From Haloparvum alkalitolerans (lineage in GTDB: Archaea; Halobacteriota; Halobacteria; Halobacteriales; Haloferacaceae): a stretch of 64,000 nucleotides of DNA. The first letter of the stretch is position 1. The number at the start of each line of letters is the position of its first letter. The notes beneath the pieces were generated by a model. It was not told the origin of the DNA. It did not search any database and worked only from the letters and a program-made list of their open reading frames with translations. Location: assembly GCF_050122995.1 (NCBI RefSeq), contig NZ_JBNLIA010000002.1, positions 292,011-356,010 on the forward strand. Reading direction: 5' to 3'. Below, piece after piece: positions 37,416 to 45,766 of the stretch. The translations under genes were made by a program, and so were the position numbers.

Positions 37416-38219
37416 ATGACCGAACCCGACACCGACGCGGTGCGACTGGAGCGCGAGGGCGGGGTCGCGCGGATCGTGCTGACCGCGCCCGAGCGCCGGA
37501 ACGCCCTGAGCGTGGACATGGCCCGCGGGATCGTCGACGCGGTGAACGCGGTGGAGGGGTCCGACGCGCGCGTCGTCGTGCTGGAGGGCGAGGGGCCGGC
37601 CTTCTGTGCCGGCGGCGACGTGTCGATGATGGTCGACCGGCACGAGGGCGACGAACCGCTGGCGGACGCGGTCCGCCACGTCGCCCGCGACACCGGCCGG
37701 GCGGTCCGGCGCGTCGCGGAGTGCGAGTTCCCCACCGTCGCGAAGGTCGACGGCCCCGCGTTCGGCGCGGGCGGGAACCTCGCGATCGCCTGCGACATCC
37801 AGCTCCTCTCCGAGTCCGCGTCGATCGGCTTCGGGTTCAGAAACGTCGGTCTCGCGGTCGACTCGGGGACCTCGTACCTCCTGCCGCGGCTCGTCGGCGA
37901 CAACGTCGCCCGGGAGCTCGTGTTCACCGGCGAACTCGTCGCCGGCGACCGCGCGCTGGAGCTAGGACTCGCGAACCACGTCTACGCCGACGAGGCGTTC
38001 GAGGAGGAGGCCGAGTCGTTCATCGCCGGGATCGCCGAGGGGCCGAGCGTCGCCCTCCGCACCTCGAAGCGCCTGCTCAGACACGGGGCGGACGGGAGCC
38101 TCGACGCGGCCATCGAGAACGAGGCCGCCGCGCAGGCGGCGGTGCTCGACTCCGAGGACCACGCGGAGGGCGTGGCGGCGTTCACTGAGGGGCGCGAACC
38201 GGAGTTCGAGGGGCGCTGA
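37416..38219 (+). CDS. Enoyl-CoA hydratase/isomerase family protein
   Basis: The 267-residue crotonase-fold protein has ARIVLTAPERRNALSVDMARGI, the oxyanion-hole segments GPAFCAGGDVSMM and KVDGPAFGAGGNLAIACDIQL, and FRNVGLAVDSGTSYLLPRLVG. The first catalytic glutamate position of true hydratases is not obvious, and Asp in GLAVDSG suits isomerase or hydratase-like members. Likely role: fatty acid or amino acid beta-oxidation. It is a leaderless single gene, divergent from the halocyanin gene by 84 bp. Confidence 0.85.
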   Translation: MTEPDTDAVRLEREGGVARIVLTAPERRNALSVDMARGIVDAVNAVEGSDARVVVLEGEGPAFCAGGDVSMMVDRHEGDEPLADAVRHVARDTGRAVRRVAECEFPTVAKVDGPAFGAGGNLAIACDIQLLSESASIGFGFRNVGLAVDSGTSYLLPRLVGDNVARELVFTGELVAGDRALELGLANHVYADEAFEEEAESFIAGIAEGPSVALRTSKRLLRHGADGSLDAAIENEAAAQAAVLDSEDHAEGVAAFTEGREPEFEGR

Positions 38220-38291
38220 GGGGCTGGGGGCGGCCGAGACACGCGACCGACGGAGCCGGATTTTTGGGCCCGGAGGCCACACGCTTCCCCG

Positions 38292-38615
38292 ATGGCAGCC
38301 AGACCGCCGACCGGGGGTACCGAGGAACCGGACGCGATCGAGTTCGGGATCGCGGCGCTGGACGCCCGCCTCGACGAGACGGAGCTCCAGTTCCCCGCGA
38401 CGGCCGAGGAGGTCCGCGCCGCGGTCAGGAACGCGGAGGTCCCGTACGACGCGTCGGGCCACACCGTCACGCTCGACGCCGCGCTCGCGGAGACCGACGC
38501 CGACCGGTTCGAGACGCGGACCGAACTGCTCGACGAACTGCACCCCGTCTTCGAGCGCCGGCGCCGGCGGGGCGGCGGTCCGATCGCGCGGCTGCGGGAC
38601 CTGCTGCCGTTTTGA
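38292..38615 (+). CDS. Small haloarchaeal protein of unknown function (possibly DUF5789-like)
   Basis: The 107-residue product contains LDETELQFPATAEEVRAAVRNAEVPYDASGHTVTLDAALAETDADRFETRTELLDELHPVF, an acidic alpha/beta pattern reminiscent of the haloarchaeal DUF5789 group. It ends in a basic stretch ERRRRRGGGPIARLRDLLPF that might contact nucleic acid or membrane. The family link is weak. It lies 72 bp after the hydratase and 90 bp before aglM, all on the plus strand. Confidence 0.7.
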   Translation: MAARPPTGGTEEPDAIEFGIAALDARLDETELQFPATAEEVRAAVRNAEVPYDASGHTVTLDAALAETDADRFETRTELLDELHPVFERRRRRGGGPIARLRDLLPF

Positions 38616-38705
38616 GGGCGCGGTTCACGAAGCGACCGGCCACGGCGTGTTCGCGCTCCGTTCCGTCGAGCAACACTCTTGAGGCCCGGCGCGGTTCCAT
38701 CGCGT

Positions 38706-40004
38706 ATGCAGATCAACGTCGTCGGGAGCGGCTACGTCGGGACGACGCTCGCGGCCTGCCTGGCCGAGATGGGCCACGACGTGACCGCGATCGACATCGA
38801 CGAGGCGGTCGTCGCGACGCTCAACGAGGGGCGCGCGCCGATCCACGAACCGGGGCTCGACGCGCTGCTGGCCGAACACGTCGGCGACCGCCTGCGCGCG
38901 ACGACGTCCTACGACGACCTCGCCGCGGCCGAGGTGACGTTCCTCGCCATCGGCACGCCCTCGCGCGCGGACGGCAGTATCGACCTCGGCGGGCTGACCG
39001 CCGCCGGGGAGATGGTCGGCGAGGCGCTGGCCGACCTCGGTCCCGACGAGCGCCACCTCGTCGTCGTCAAGAGCACCGTCACGCCGCCCGGCGTCGAGGA
39101 GGTCCGCGAGGCCGTCCTCGCGGGCGCTGGCGAGGCCGCCGACCGCGTCGGCGTCGCGACGAACCCCGAGTTCCTGCGCGAGGGGACCGCCGTCGAGGAC
39201 TTCCAGCAGCCGGACAAGGTCGTCTTCGGGACGGACGGCGCCTGGGCGCTGGAGCGGTTGGAGACGGTCTACGAGCCGCTTATCGCGATCGAGGACCCCG
39301 ACGTGGTCCGCACCGACCCCGCGACGGCCGTGCTGATCAAGTACGCCAACAACGCCTTCCTCGCGGCGAAGGTGTCGCTGGCGAACGACCTCGGCAACGT
39401 CTGCAAGGAGTTCGGCGTCGACGCCTACGAGGTGATGGAGGCGGTCGGCCTCGACGACCGCATCGGCGCGCGGTTCCTGCGCTCGGGAGTCGGCTGGGGC
39501 GGGAGCTGCTTCCCGAAGGACGTGGCGGCCATCACGGCGGCCGCGAAGGCGGCCGGCTACGACCCCGCGATGCTGGAGGCCGCGGTCGCGGTGAACGACC
39601 GCCAGCCGGAGCGCCTGCTCGACCTGTTGGACGACCACGTCGACGTGAGCGGGCGACGCGTCGCGGTGCTCGGACTCGCGTTCAAGCCCGGCACCGACGA
39701 CGTGCGGAACTCGCGGGCGATCCCCGTCATCGAGGGCCTGCTCGCCCGCGGTGCGGAGGTGGTCGCCTACGACCCCGTCGCGACCGCGAACATGCGCGAG
39801 CAGTTCTCGGACGGCGAGGTCTCCTACGCCGACTCCGCCGCGGCGGCGCTGGAGGACGCGGCCGGCGCGGTCGTCGTCACCGACTGGGACGAGTTCGCCG
39901 CGCTCGACGACGAGTTCGACGCCATGGCCGACCCGGTCGTCGTCGACGGGCGCCGGATCGTCGAGCGCCGCGAGGGGATCACCTACGAGGGGCTGACGTG
40001 GTAG
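38706..40004 (+). CDS. aglM: UDP-glucose 6-dehydrogenase (AglM-type)
   Basis: Oxidises UDP-glucose to UDP-glucuronate, used for haloarchaeal N-glycosylation and exopolysaccharide. The 432-residue protein has an N-terminal Rossmann fold (INVVGSGYVGTTLAACLAEMGHDV), ATNPEFLREGTAVEDF, KYANNAFLAAKVSLANDL, and the catalytic cysteine in GWGGSCFPKD. The C-terminal UDP-binding domain contains VAVLGLAFKPGTDDVRNS. The ATG at 38706 places the Rossmann fold at residue 3, as expected. Numerous sequons in the surface protein at 17.4 kb are potential glycan targets. Confidence 0.92.
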   Translation: MQINVVGSGYVGTTLAACLAEMGHDVTAIDIDEAVVATLNEGRAPIHEPGLDALLAEHVGDRLRATTSYDDLAAAEVTFLAIGTPSRADGSIDLGGLTAAGEMVGEALADLGPDERHLVVVKSTVTPPGVEEVREAVLAGAGEAADRVGVATNPEFLREGTAVEDFQQPDKVVFGTDGAWALERLETVYEPLIAIEDPDVVRTDPATAVLIKYANNAFLAAKVSLANDLGNVCKEFGVDAYEVMEAVGLDDRIGARFLRSGVGWGGSCFPKDVAAITAAAKAAGYDPAMLEAAVAVNDRQPERLLDLLDDHVDVSGRRVAVLGLAFKPGTDDVRNSRAIPVIEGLLARGAEVVAYDPVATANMREQFSDGEVSYADSAAAALEDAAGAVVVTDWDEFAALDDEFDAMADPVVVDGRRIVERREGITYEGLTW

Positions 40005-40186
40005 CGTGATTCGGGACTGATCGATGCGGGGACCGCGGTGATCGTGACGGCGAGCCCGTCAGCGGTCGCTGCGTCGTGACCGGTACGGAGTCGCGTTGAA
40101 CGTTCCAGCCGACTCTTCCTGCGACGTGTCTGGGTTTTCTGTGACTTCTGTCGATCCTGCTGCTCGGGATGGAGACACCCAGAAAG

Positions 40187-40345
40187 CCCCAGCCGGCTCT
40201 CTATACGGCGCTTTTTCTGTGTCTGTTGTCGCTCCTACTGATCGGGGCGGCATCATCCAGAAATCCCCAGCCGGCTCTCTATACAGCGCTTTTTCTGTGT
40301 CTGTTGTCGCTCCTGCTGATCGGGGCGGCATCATCCAGAAAGCCC
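40187..40345. repeat. 78-bp tandem repeat
   Basis: CCCCAGCCGGCTCTCTATA begins at 40187 and again at 40265; CCCCAGTCGGCTC begins at 40343. Two nearly identical full units have period 78 bp, with a degenerate unit before them (about 40110-40186). Each unit holds CTTTTTCTGTGTCTGTTG and TCCTRCTGATCGGGGCGGCA. Confidence 0.92.
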
Positions 40346-40504
40346 CAGTCGGCTCGACCGACCGCGCCTCGCTGCGCTCCTCGCTCTCCGCAACGCCCGC
40401 TGCGGTGCTTACGTCGTCGGGGCCGGATCGAGCCGACTGCCCCTTTCAGTCCCACCCGGCACCGCAACCGCACCGCGGCCGCAGCCTCGCACCTCCCCAG
40501 CCTC

Positions 40505-40557
40505 GGCGGTGGCGCGGCCGCGAACCGCAACGCACAGCAGGCGGCCGCGCCACCGCC
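40505..40557 (+). other. Hairpin A of element copy 2
   Basis: A perfect 17-bp stem (40505-40521 with 40541-40557) closes a 19-nt loop GAACCGCAACGCACAGCAG (40522-40540). The stem sequence differs from copies 1 and 3, while the loop keeps GAACCGCA and CAGCAG. Confidence 0.88.
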
Positions 40558-40570
40558 TCCCTCGCGCGGT

Positions 40571-40598
40571 CGCGGCGACACGCTTCGCGGTCGCCGCG
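40571..40598 (+). other. Hairpin B of element copy 2
   Basis: CGCGGCGAC (40571-40579) pairs with GTCGCCGCG (40590-40598). The interior ACGCTTCGCG forms CGC/GCG around a TTC triloop. The stem is identical to copy 1 but the triloop differs. Confidence 0.78.
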
Positions 40599-40786
40599 GC
40601 GCGCGCCGACAGCACAGCACCGCTCCGCAACTGCCTGTAACCGCCTGCAACCCCACAATCACCGCCATGGCACCGTAACCGCCCGCAACCGCCACAACAC
40701 GGGAGTCGCAGTTCTGCCCGGGTTCCGCCTACTGGGCCACCGTGCGCGTACGACCGTTCGGCCGCCCGCTTGCACGGAGTGCAACG

Positions 40787-40794
40787 CCTAAATG
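40787..40794 (+). promoter_or_regulatory. TATA-like box of aroC
   Basis: CCTAAATG centred about 27 nt before the ATG at 40817. Confidence 0.45.
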
Positions 40795-40816
40795 CCCGCG
40801 TCCCAACGACGAGGTA

Positions 40817-42004
40817 ATGAACGGGAACCGGTTCGGTCGCCTCTTTCAGGTGACCACCTACGGGGAGAGCCACGGGGACGCGATGGGCGTCACGGTGTCG
40901 GGGTGTCCCGCGGGCGTCGACCTCTCGACGGAGGCGATCCAGCGCGACCTCGACCGGCGGAAGCCGGGCCAGTCGATGATCACCACCTCGCGGGGCGAGC
41001 CCGACGCGGTCGAGATCAACTCGGGAGTCCAGGACGGCTACACCACGGGCACGCCCATCGGGATGACCATCGAGAACAAGGACGCGCGCTCGGGCAAGTA
41101 CGAGCCGTACGTCACCGCGCCACGGCCCTCCCACGGCGACTACACCTACTCCGCGAAGTTCGGGACGCGCAACTGGGGCGGCGGCGGCCGGTCGTCGGCG
41201 CGCGAGACCGTGAACTGGGTCGCGGCGGGCGCGGTCGCCAAGCAGGTGCTCGAACAGTCCGACCACGACGTGCAGATAAAGGCGCACGTCAACCGCATCG
41301 GCGACGTGGAGGCCGGCGACGTGAGCTTCGAGCAGCTGCTCGCGGAGAGCGAGGAGAACGACGTGCGCTGTGCGGACCCCGAGGCGGCCGCGGAGATGCA
41401 GGAACTGGCGGAGGAGTACCAGCGGCAGGGCGACTCCATCGGCGGTTCCATCTACTTCGAGGCGCGCGGGGTCCCCCGCGGACTGGGCGCGCCGCGGTTC
41501 GACTCGTTCCCCTCGCGGCTCGGCGCGGCGCTGATGGCGGTTCCCGCGACCACCGCCTTCGAGTTCGGCCTCGGCCGTGAGGCCGCGTCGGTCCCCGGCA
41601 CCGAGCGCAACGAGGACTGGGAGTTCGACGACGGGGAGTCACACCCCGAGACCGCGAGCGAGGAGGGTGACCCGGTCCCGGTCGGTAACGCCCACGGCGG
41701 GCTACAGGGCGGCATCACCACCGGCGAGCCCATCTACGGCGAGGTGACGCTCCACGCCCCCACCTCCATCCCGAGCGAGCAGACCACGGTCGACTGGGAG
41801 ACGGGGGAGGCCAAGGACATCCAGGTCGTCGGCCGCCACGACCCCGTGTTGCCCCCGCGCGGGGTCCCGGTCGTGGAGGCGATGATCTACTGCACCGTCC
41901 TCGACTTCATGCTGCTCGCCGGGCGGATCAACCCGGACCGGCTGGACGGCCGACCGGGCGAGTACGACACCGACTACCACGCGGAGCGGCCGGACGGCGA
42001 GTAG
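40817..42004 (+). CDS. aroC: Chorismate synthase
   Basis: Last enzyme of the shikimate pathway, FMN-dependent conversion of EPSP to chorismate. The 395-residue protein has the three family signatures: GESHGDAMGVTVSGCPAGV near the N-terminus, GTRNWGGGGRSSARETVNWVAAGAVA in the middle, and HDPVLPPRGVPVVEAM near the end. Acidic insertions are haloarchaeal. aroA is 14 kb away rather than adjacent. The start at 40817 gives MNGNRFGRLFQVTTYGESHG, the standard beginning, and has a TATA-like element. Confidence 0.96.
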   Translation: MNGNRFGRLFQVTTYGESHGDAMGVTVSGCPAGVDLSTEAIQRDLDRRKPGQSMITTSRGEPDAVEINSGVQDGYTTGTPIGMTIENKDARSGKYEPYVTAPRPSHGDYTYSAKFGTRNWGGGGRSSARETVNWVAAGAVAKQVLEQSDHDVQIKAHVNRIGDVEAGDVSFEQLLAESEENDVRCADPEAAAEMQELAEEYQRQGDSIGGSIYFEARGVPRGLGAPRFDSFPSRLGAALMAVPATTAFEFGLGREAASVPGTERNEDWEFDDGESHPETASEEGDPVPVGNAHGGLQGGITTGEPIYGEVTLHAPTSIPSEQTTVDWETGEAKDIQVVGRHDPVLPPRGVPVVEAMIYCTVLDFMLLAGRINPDRLDGRPGEYDTDYHAERPDGE

Positions 42005-42088
42005 GCCGGAGCGCCTTTTCGCGACGAGTCGCCGAACACCCAGAACCCACGGGCCGCCGCCGCAATTCTTGCGCGGACCGGAATCTCC

Positions 42089-42105
42089 CACAATCGTTCA
42101 TTGTG
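42089..42105. promoter_or_regulatory. Inverted repeat upstream of porAB, candidate operator
   Basis: CACAAT-CGTTC-ATTGTG is a perfect 6-bp inverted repeat with 5-nt spacer, 72 bp before the porA ATG and about 15 bp before the likely TATA element (CTATTAC near 42121). A related word (GTTCATCATTTGTG) lies upstream of korAB. The Lrp-type regulator encoded right after porB is the obvious candidate ligand. Confidence 0.45.
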
Positions 42106-42160
42106 AATCCATAGCAAGCCCTATTACGGGCGCGGCGAAACCCTGAGACACTAGGCCTAC

Positions 42161-42165
42161 GGAGG
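42161..42165 (+). promoter_or_regulatory. Shine-Dalgarno-like sequence before porA
   Basis: GGAGG sits 12 nt before the porA ATG. Together with a TATA-like element about 55 nt before the ATG it suggests a leadered transcript, unlike most genes here. Confidence 0.4.
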
Positions 42166-42177
42166 GCCAGGCACAAT

Positions 42178-44073
42178 ATGACTACCGACGAACTCATCTG
42201 GCGAATCTCGGGGGGGTCCGGCGACGGGATCGCTTCGACAAGCCAGAACTTCGCAAAGGCCCTGATGCGGTCGGGGCTCCACGTGTTCACGCATCGGCAC
42301 TATCCGTCGCGGATCCGTGGCGGCCACACCTACACGGAGATCCGCGCGTCCGCGGACGAGGTGAAGTCCCGCGGCGACGGCTACAACTTCCTCCTGGCGC
42401 TGGGCGACTCCTTCGCCCGGAACCCCTCGGAGGGTGCCGTCTACGGGAACGAGGAGATCAAGCCGCTCTCGGAGAACCTCGACGAGCTGCGCGAGGGCGG
42501 GGTCATCGTCTACGACGAGGGGCTGCTCGACGCCTCCGAGATCCCGGACTTCGAGGAGCGCGCCGAGGAGAACGACTGGCACGTCTACCCGCTCGACCTG
42601 CGGGGCCTTGCGCGGGAGCAGGGCCGCGAGGTCATGCGGAACACGGCCGGCGTCGGCGCGACCTGCGCGCTGACCGGGATGGACCTGGACCACGTCCAGG
42701 ACCTCATGCGCGACGCGATGCCGGAGAAGATCCTCGAGCCGAACCTCGAGATCCTGCAGACCGCCTACGACCAGGTCCGCGAGGAGTACGACGTGGACGC
42801 CCACGACGTCTCCGTCCCGACCGGCGAGCACGACGAGGAGCAGCTCCTGATGTCCGGTTCGGACGCCATCTCCTACGGCGCCATCGACGAGGGCTGTCGG
42901 TTCATCGCCGGCTACCCCATGACGCCGTGGACCGAGGTGTTCACCATCATGACGAAGAACCTGCCCGAACTGGGCGGGATCTCCGAGCAGGTGGAAGACG
43001 AGATCGCGGCGGCCGCGCTCGCGGTCGGCGCCTCCCACGCCGGCGTGAAGGCGATGTCCGGCTCCTCGGGCGGCGGCTTCGCGCTGATGTCCGAGCCGCT
43101 CGGCCTCGCGGAGATGACCGAGACGCCGGTCGTCCTCGTGGAGGCGATGCGTGCCGGTCCCTCGACCGGGATGCCGACGAAGCCGGAGCAGTCCGACCTC
43201 GAACACGTCCTCTACACCTCGCAGGGTGACTCCCAGCGCGTCGTGCTGGCGCCCGGCACGGTGGCGGAGGCGTACGAGCAGTCGCGGCTCGCGTTCAGGC
43301 TCGCCTACGAGTACCAGATCCCGACGATCCTGCTGTACGACCAGAAGCTCGGCGGCGAGCTCGTCAACGTCCCGAAGAGCCACTTCGACCGCGAGCCCAA
43401 CCCGACGCTCGGGAAGACGCTCTCGGAGGACCTGCTGGCGGAGCAGCCCCACAGCGAGGACGGCAAGTTCCACCGCTTCCAGCACGAGGCGGAGGACGGC
43501 GTCTCCCCGCGGTCCGTCCCGGGCCAGAAGGGCGGCCGCTACCTCGCGACGGGCAACGAGCACGACCCCACGGGCCACATCGCGGAGAGCCCGGACAACC
43601 GCGTCGCGCAGATCGACCGCCGCACGCAGAAGCTGGAGGCGATCCGCGCGGACCTGGACACCGAGTCCACGCAGGCGTATCACGGCCCCGACGAGGCCAC
43701 GTACGGCATCATGACGTTCGGCAGCCAGCAGGGCACCGTCGAGGAGGCCGTCGACCGGCTCAACGAGGCCGGTCACTCGGTCAAGTCGCTCGGCGTCTCG
43801 GACATGCTGCCGTTCCCGACCGACGAGGTCGCCGCGTTCATCGAGAGCGTCGACGAGGTGCTCGTCGTGGAGATGACCGCTTCCGGACAGTTCCGCGGGC
43901 TCGTCCAGAAGAACCTCGGCCGCTACGGAGAGCAGCTGTCGAGCCTGCTGAAGTACAACGGGAACCCCTTCGAGCCCGGCGAGGTCGTCGACGGGTTCGA
44001 GCGCGTCGTCGTCGACGGCGACGCGGAGATCCCCGGCAACGAGACCACCTTCGTCCCCGCGGCAGGTGACTAA
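42178..44073 (+). CDS. porA: Pyruvate (2-oxoacid):ferredoxin oxidoreductase alpha subunit, fused gamma-alpha
   Basis: Subunit of the ferredoxin-linked enzyme that makes acetyl-CoA from pyruvate in halophiles. The 631-residue protein opens with the gamma domain (IWRISGGSGDGIASTSQNFAKALMRSGLHVFTHRHYPSRIRGGHTYTEIR). The alpha domain follows with CRFIAGYPMTPWTEVFTIMTKNL and KAMSGSSGGGFALMSEPLG, then a transketolase C-like end. porB begins 3 nt after the stop. The 631/312 subunit sizes match what I know of haloarchaeal PorAB, but KorAB at 1.2-3 kb is a close paralogue and specificity is inferred. Confidence 0.9.
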   Translation: MTTDELIWRISGGSGDGIASTSQNFAKALMRSGLHVFTHRHYPSRIRGGHTYTEIRASADEVKSRGDGYNFLLALGDSFARNPSEGAVYGNEEIKPLSENLDELREGGVIVYDEGLLDASEIPDFEERAEENDWHVYPLDLRGLAREQGREVMRNTAGVGATCALTGMDLDHVQDLMRDAMPEKILEPNLEILQTAYDQVREEYDVDAHDVSVPTGEHDEEQLLMSGSDAISYGAIDEGCRFIAGYPMTPWTEVFTIMTKNLPELGGISEQVEDEIAAAALAVGASHAGVKAMSGSSGGGFALMSEPLGLAEMTETPVVLVEAMRAGPSTGMPTKPEQSDLEHVLYTSQGDSQRVVLAPGTVAEAYEQSRLAFRLAYEYQIPTILLYDQKLGGELVNVPKSHFDREPNPTLGKTLSEDLLAEQPHSEDGKFHRFQHEAEDGVSPRSVPGQKGGRYLATGNEHDPTGHIAESPDNRVAQIDRRTQKLEAIRADLDTESTQAYHGPDEATYGIMTFGSQQGTVEEAVDRLNEAGHSVKSLGVSDMLPFPTDEVAAFIESVDEVLVVEMTASGQFRGLVQKNLGRYGEQLSSLLKYNGNPFEPGEVVDGFERVVVDGDAEIPGNETTFVPAAGD

Positions 44074-44076
44074 CCC

Positions 44077-45015
44077 ATGAGCGCATTCTCAGCAATCGGC
44101 GAGGAGCGAGAGGTCGACCGCGACGAGTACACCCCGAGCGTCGAACCGCAGCCCACGTGGTGTCCGGGCTGTGGCGACTTCAGCGTCCTCAAGTCGCTGA
44201 AGCAGGCGCTCCCGGAGGTCGGGCGCTCCCCCGAGGAGACCCTGCTCGTCACCGGGATCGGCTGTTCCGGCAAGCTGAACAGCTACCTCGACTCCTACGG
44301 CTTCCACACGATCCACGGCCGCTCGCTGCCCGTCGCTCGGGCGGCGAAGCTCGCCAACCCGGACCTCGAAGTGATCGCGGCCGGCGGCGACGGCGACGGC
44401 TACGGGATCGGCGGGAACCACTTCATCCACACGGCTCGCGAGAACCACGACATGACCTACATCGTGTTCAACAACGAGATCTTCGGCCTCACCAAGGGCC
44501 AGACCTCGCCCACGAGCCCGAAGGGTCACAAGTCGAAGACGCAGCCGCACGGCAGCGCCAAGGAGCCGATCAAGCCGCTCTCGATGTCGCTGAACGCCGG
44601 CGCCTCCTACGTCGCCCGCACGGCGGCGGTCAACCCCAACCAGGCGAAGGAGATCCTGCAGGAAGCGATGGAGCACGACGGCTTCGCGCACGTCGACTTC
44701 CTCACCCAGTGTCCGACCTGGAACAAGGACGCGCGCCAGTACGTCCCCTACATCGACGTCAACGAGTCCGACGACTACGACTTCGACAAGACCGACAAGG
44801 TCGAAGCCGCCGAGATGATGCGGCAGACGGAGGAGGCGCTCTACGAGGGCGAGGTCCTCACCGGACGCTTCTACGTCGACGAGGACCGCCCCTCCTACCA
44901 GCAGGAGAAGCAGTCCATCGGCGAGATGCCGGAGGAGCCGCTCGCGGAGCGCTACTGGGACGACGACTACGACTGGGAGCGCTCGTACGACCGCTTCCTC
45001 GACAAGCACGCCTGA
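44077..45015 (+). CDS. porB: Pyruvate (2-oxoacid):ferredoxin oxidoreductase beta subunit
   Basis: The thiamine-diphosphate subunit, 312 residues. It has CPGCGDF (29-35), GIGCSGK (60-66), the ThDP/Mg site GDGDGYGIGGNHF (104-116), NNEIFGLTKGQTSPTS and a further cysteine in TQCPTWNKD. It is cotranscribed with porA (3-nt gap). The cysteine set is that of the iron-sulfur cluster-binding beta subunit of archaeal oxoacid oxidoreductases. An Lrp-type regulator gene follows 189 bp downstream. Confidence 0.92.
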   Translation: MSAFSAIGEEREVDRDEYTPSVEPQPTWCPGCGDFSVLKSLKQALPEVGRSPEETLLVTGIGCSGKLNSYLDSYGFHTIHGRSLPVARAAKLANPDLEVIAAGGDGDGYGIGGNHFIHTARENHDMTYIVFNNEIFGLTKGQTSPTSPKGHKSKTQPHGSAKEPIKPLSMSLNAGASYVARTAAVNPNQAKEILQEAMEHDGFAHVDFLTQCPTWNKDARQYVPYIDVNESDDYDFDKTDKVEAAEMMRQTEEALYEGEVLTGRFYVDEDRPSYQQEKQSIGEMPEEPLAERYWDDDYDWERSYDRFLDKHA

Positions 45016-45174
45016 GGCGACTGACTCGCGCGGTCGCCTCGTCGACCGCCTCACCGCCCCGCCACCGGACGCGATCCGGGGCGAAACGTCCGCGGTTCGC
45101 GGGAGAACCGCACGATGACGGCGCGGTCGGCTGGCGTTTTTCGCGTCGCGCAACCCGTTTTCGGGTTCGCAAGG

Positions 45175-45182
45175 TATTTTTT
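45175..45182 (+). promoter_or_regulatory. TATA-like box of the Lrp-type regulator gene
   Basis: TATTTTTT centred 27 nt before the ATG at 45205; it also gives a T-rich terminator-like tract after porB. Confidence 0.5.
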
Positions 45183-45204
45183 CCGTGGCGACAAAGTTCC
45201 AGGC

Positions 45205-45633
45205 ATGAGTACCGTGTCGACGGAGGAGCGCATCCTCTCCGTGTTGGAGCAGGACGCTCAGGCCTCCTACGCCGAGATAGCCGACCGCGCGGACGTCTCG
45301 AAGCCGACCGTTCGCAAGTACATCCGCAAGTTGGAAGAGGAGGGCGTCATCGTCGGATACTCGGCCGACGTCGACCCCAAGAAGCTCTCCGGGCAGTCCA
45401 TCGCGCTGGTGGGGATGGACGTGGACAGCGGCCAGTACGTCGAAGCGACGCGCGCGATCAAGGACCTCGAGGAGGTGGAAGCGCTGTACACCTCCTCGGG
45501 CGACCACATGCTGATGGCGGAGGTCCGTGCGGGTGACGGCGACGAACTCGGCGACGTGATAAGCGAGAAACTGTTGACCATCGACGGCGTCACCGCCGCG
45601 CATCCCTCTTTCCTCCAGGAACGACTGAAGTAG
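45205..45633 (+). CDS. Lrp/AsnC family transcriptional regulator
   Basis: The 142-residue protein has an N-terminal winged helix (ERILSVLEQDAQASYAEIADRADVSKPTVRKYIRKLEEEGVIVGYSADVD). A C-terminal RAM ligand-binding domain follows (VGMDVDSGQYVEATRAIKDLEEVEALYTSSGDHMLMAEVRAGD). Haloarchaeal relatives sense amino acids and control amino acid and central metabolism genes. Its place right after porAB, and an inverted repeat in front of porA, suggest it regulates that operon. The ATG at 45205 is supported by a TATA-like element 27 nt upstream, although the frame is open further up. Confidence 0.9.
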   Translation: MSTVSTEERILSVLEQDAQASYAEIADRADVSKPTVRKYIRKLEEEGVIVGYSADVDPKKLSGQSIALVGMDVDSGQYVEATRAIKDLEEVEALYTSSGDHMLMAEVRAGDGDELGDVISEKLLTIDGVTAAHPSFLQERLK

Positions 45634-45735
45634 AAGCGGCGACCGACTCGGCGGCGTCCCGGTCGGCTCGGCGCGGCCCGACTAACCGGGCCGACTCGAC
45701 GCGGCCCGCGCCACTTCCGCCGCGGGAGGCTGGCG

Positions 45736-45740
45736 TTTAT
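45736..45740 (+). promoter_or_regulatory. TATA-like box of dinB
   Basis: TTTAT centred 28 nt before the ATG at 45767. Confidence 0.4.
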
Positions 45741-45766
45741 GTCCGCGGCCCGCGGACGCTCTCACG

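Larger units (their letters stand above)
40110..40650 (+). repeat. Dispersed structured intergenic element, copy 2
   Basis: It fills most of the 812-bp gap between aglM and aroC. Modules in order: tandem 78-bp units (about 40187-40345), a 40-bp block (40371-40410) and a 39-bp block (40419-40457) that are both identical, inverted, in copy 3. Then come CACCGCAACCGC words, a CCTCCCCAGCCTCG block, hairpin A (40505-40557), TCCCTCGCGCG, hairpin B (40571-40598) and a CAGCACAGCACCGC tail. Two reading frames stay open through it, but their composition is not haloarchaeal and I treat the element as noncoding. The remaining stretch up to the aroC promoter (40650-40780) shows no gene. Confidence 0.82.

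Noticed and set aside
40187..40345. CRISPR array
   Set aside because: Units are contiguous 78-bp tandem repeats with no unique spacers, and there are no cas genes in the window.
40096..40791. Plus-strand ORF across element copy 2, containing three peptide repeats
   Set aside because: Open because the repeat unit is 78 bp; peptide is basic and Pro/Ser/Arg-rich, unlike haloarchaeal proteins, and another frame is equally open.
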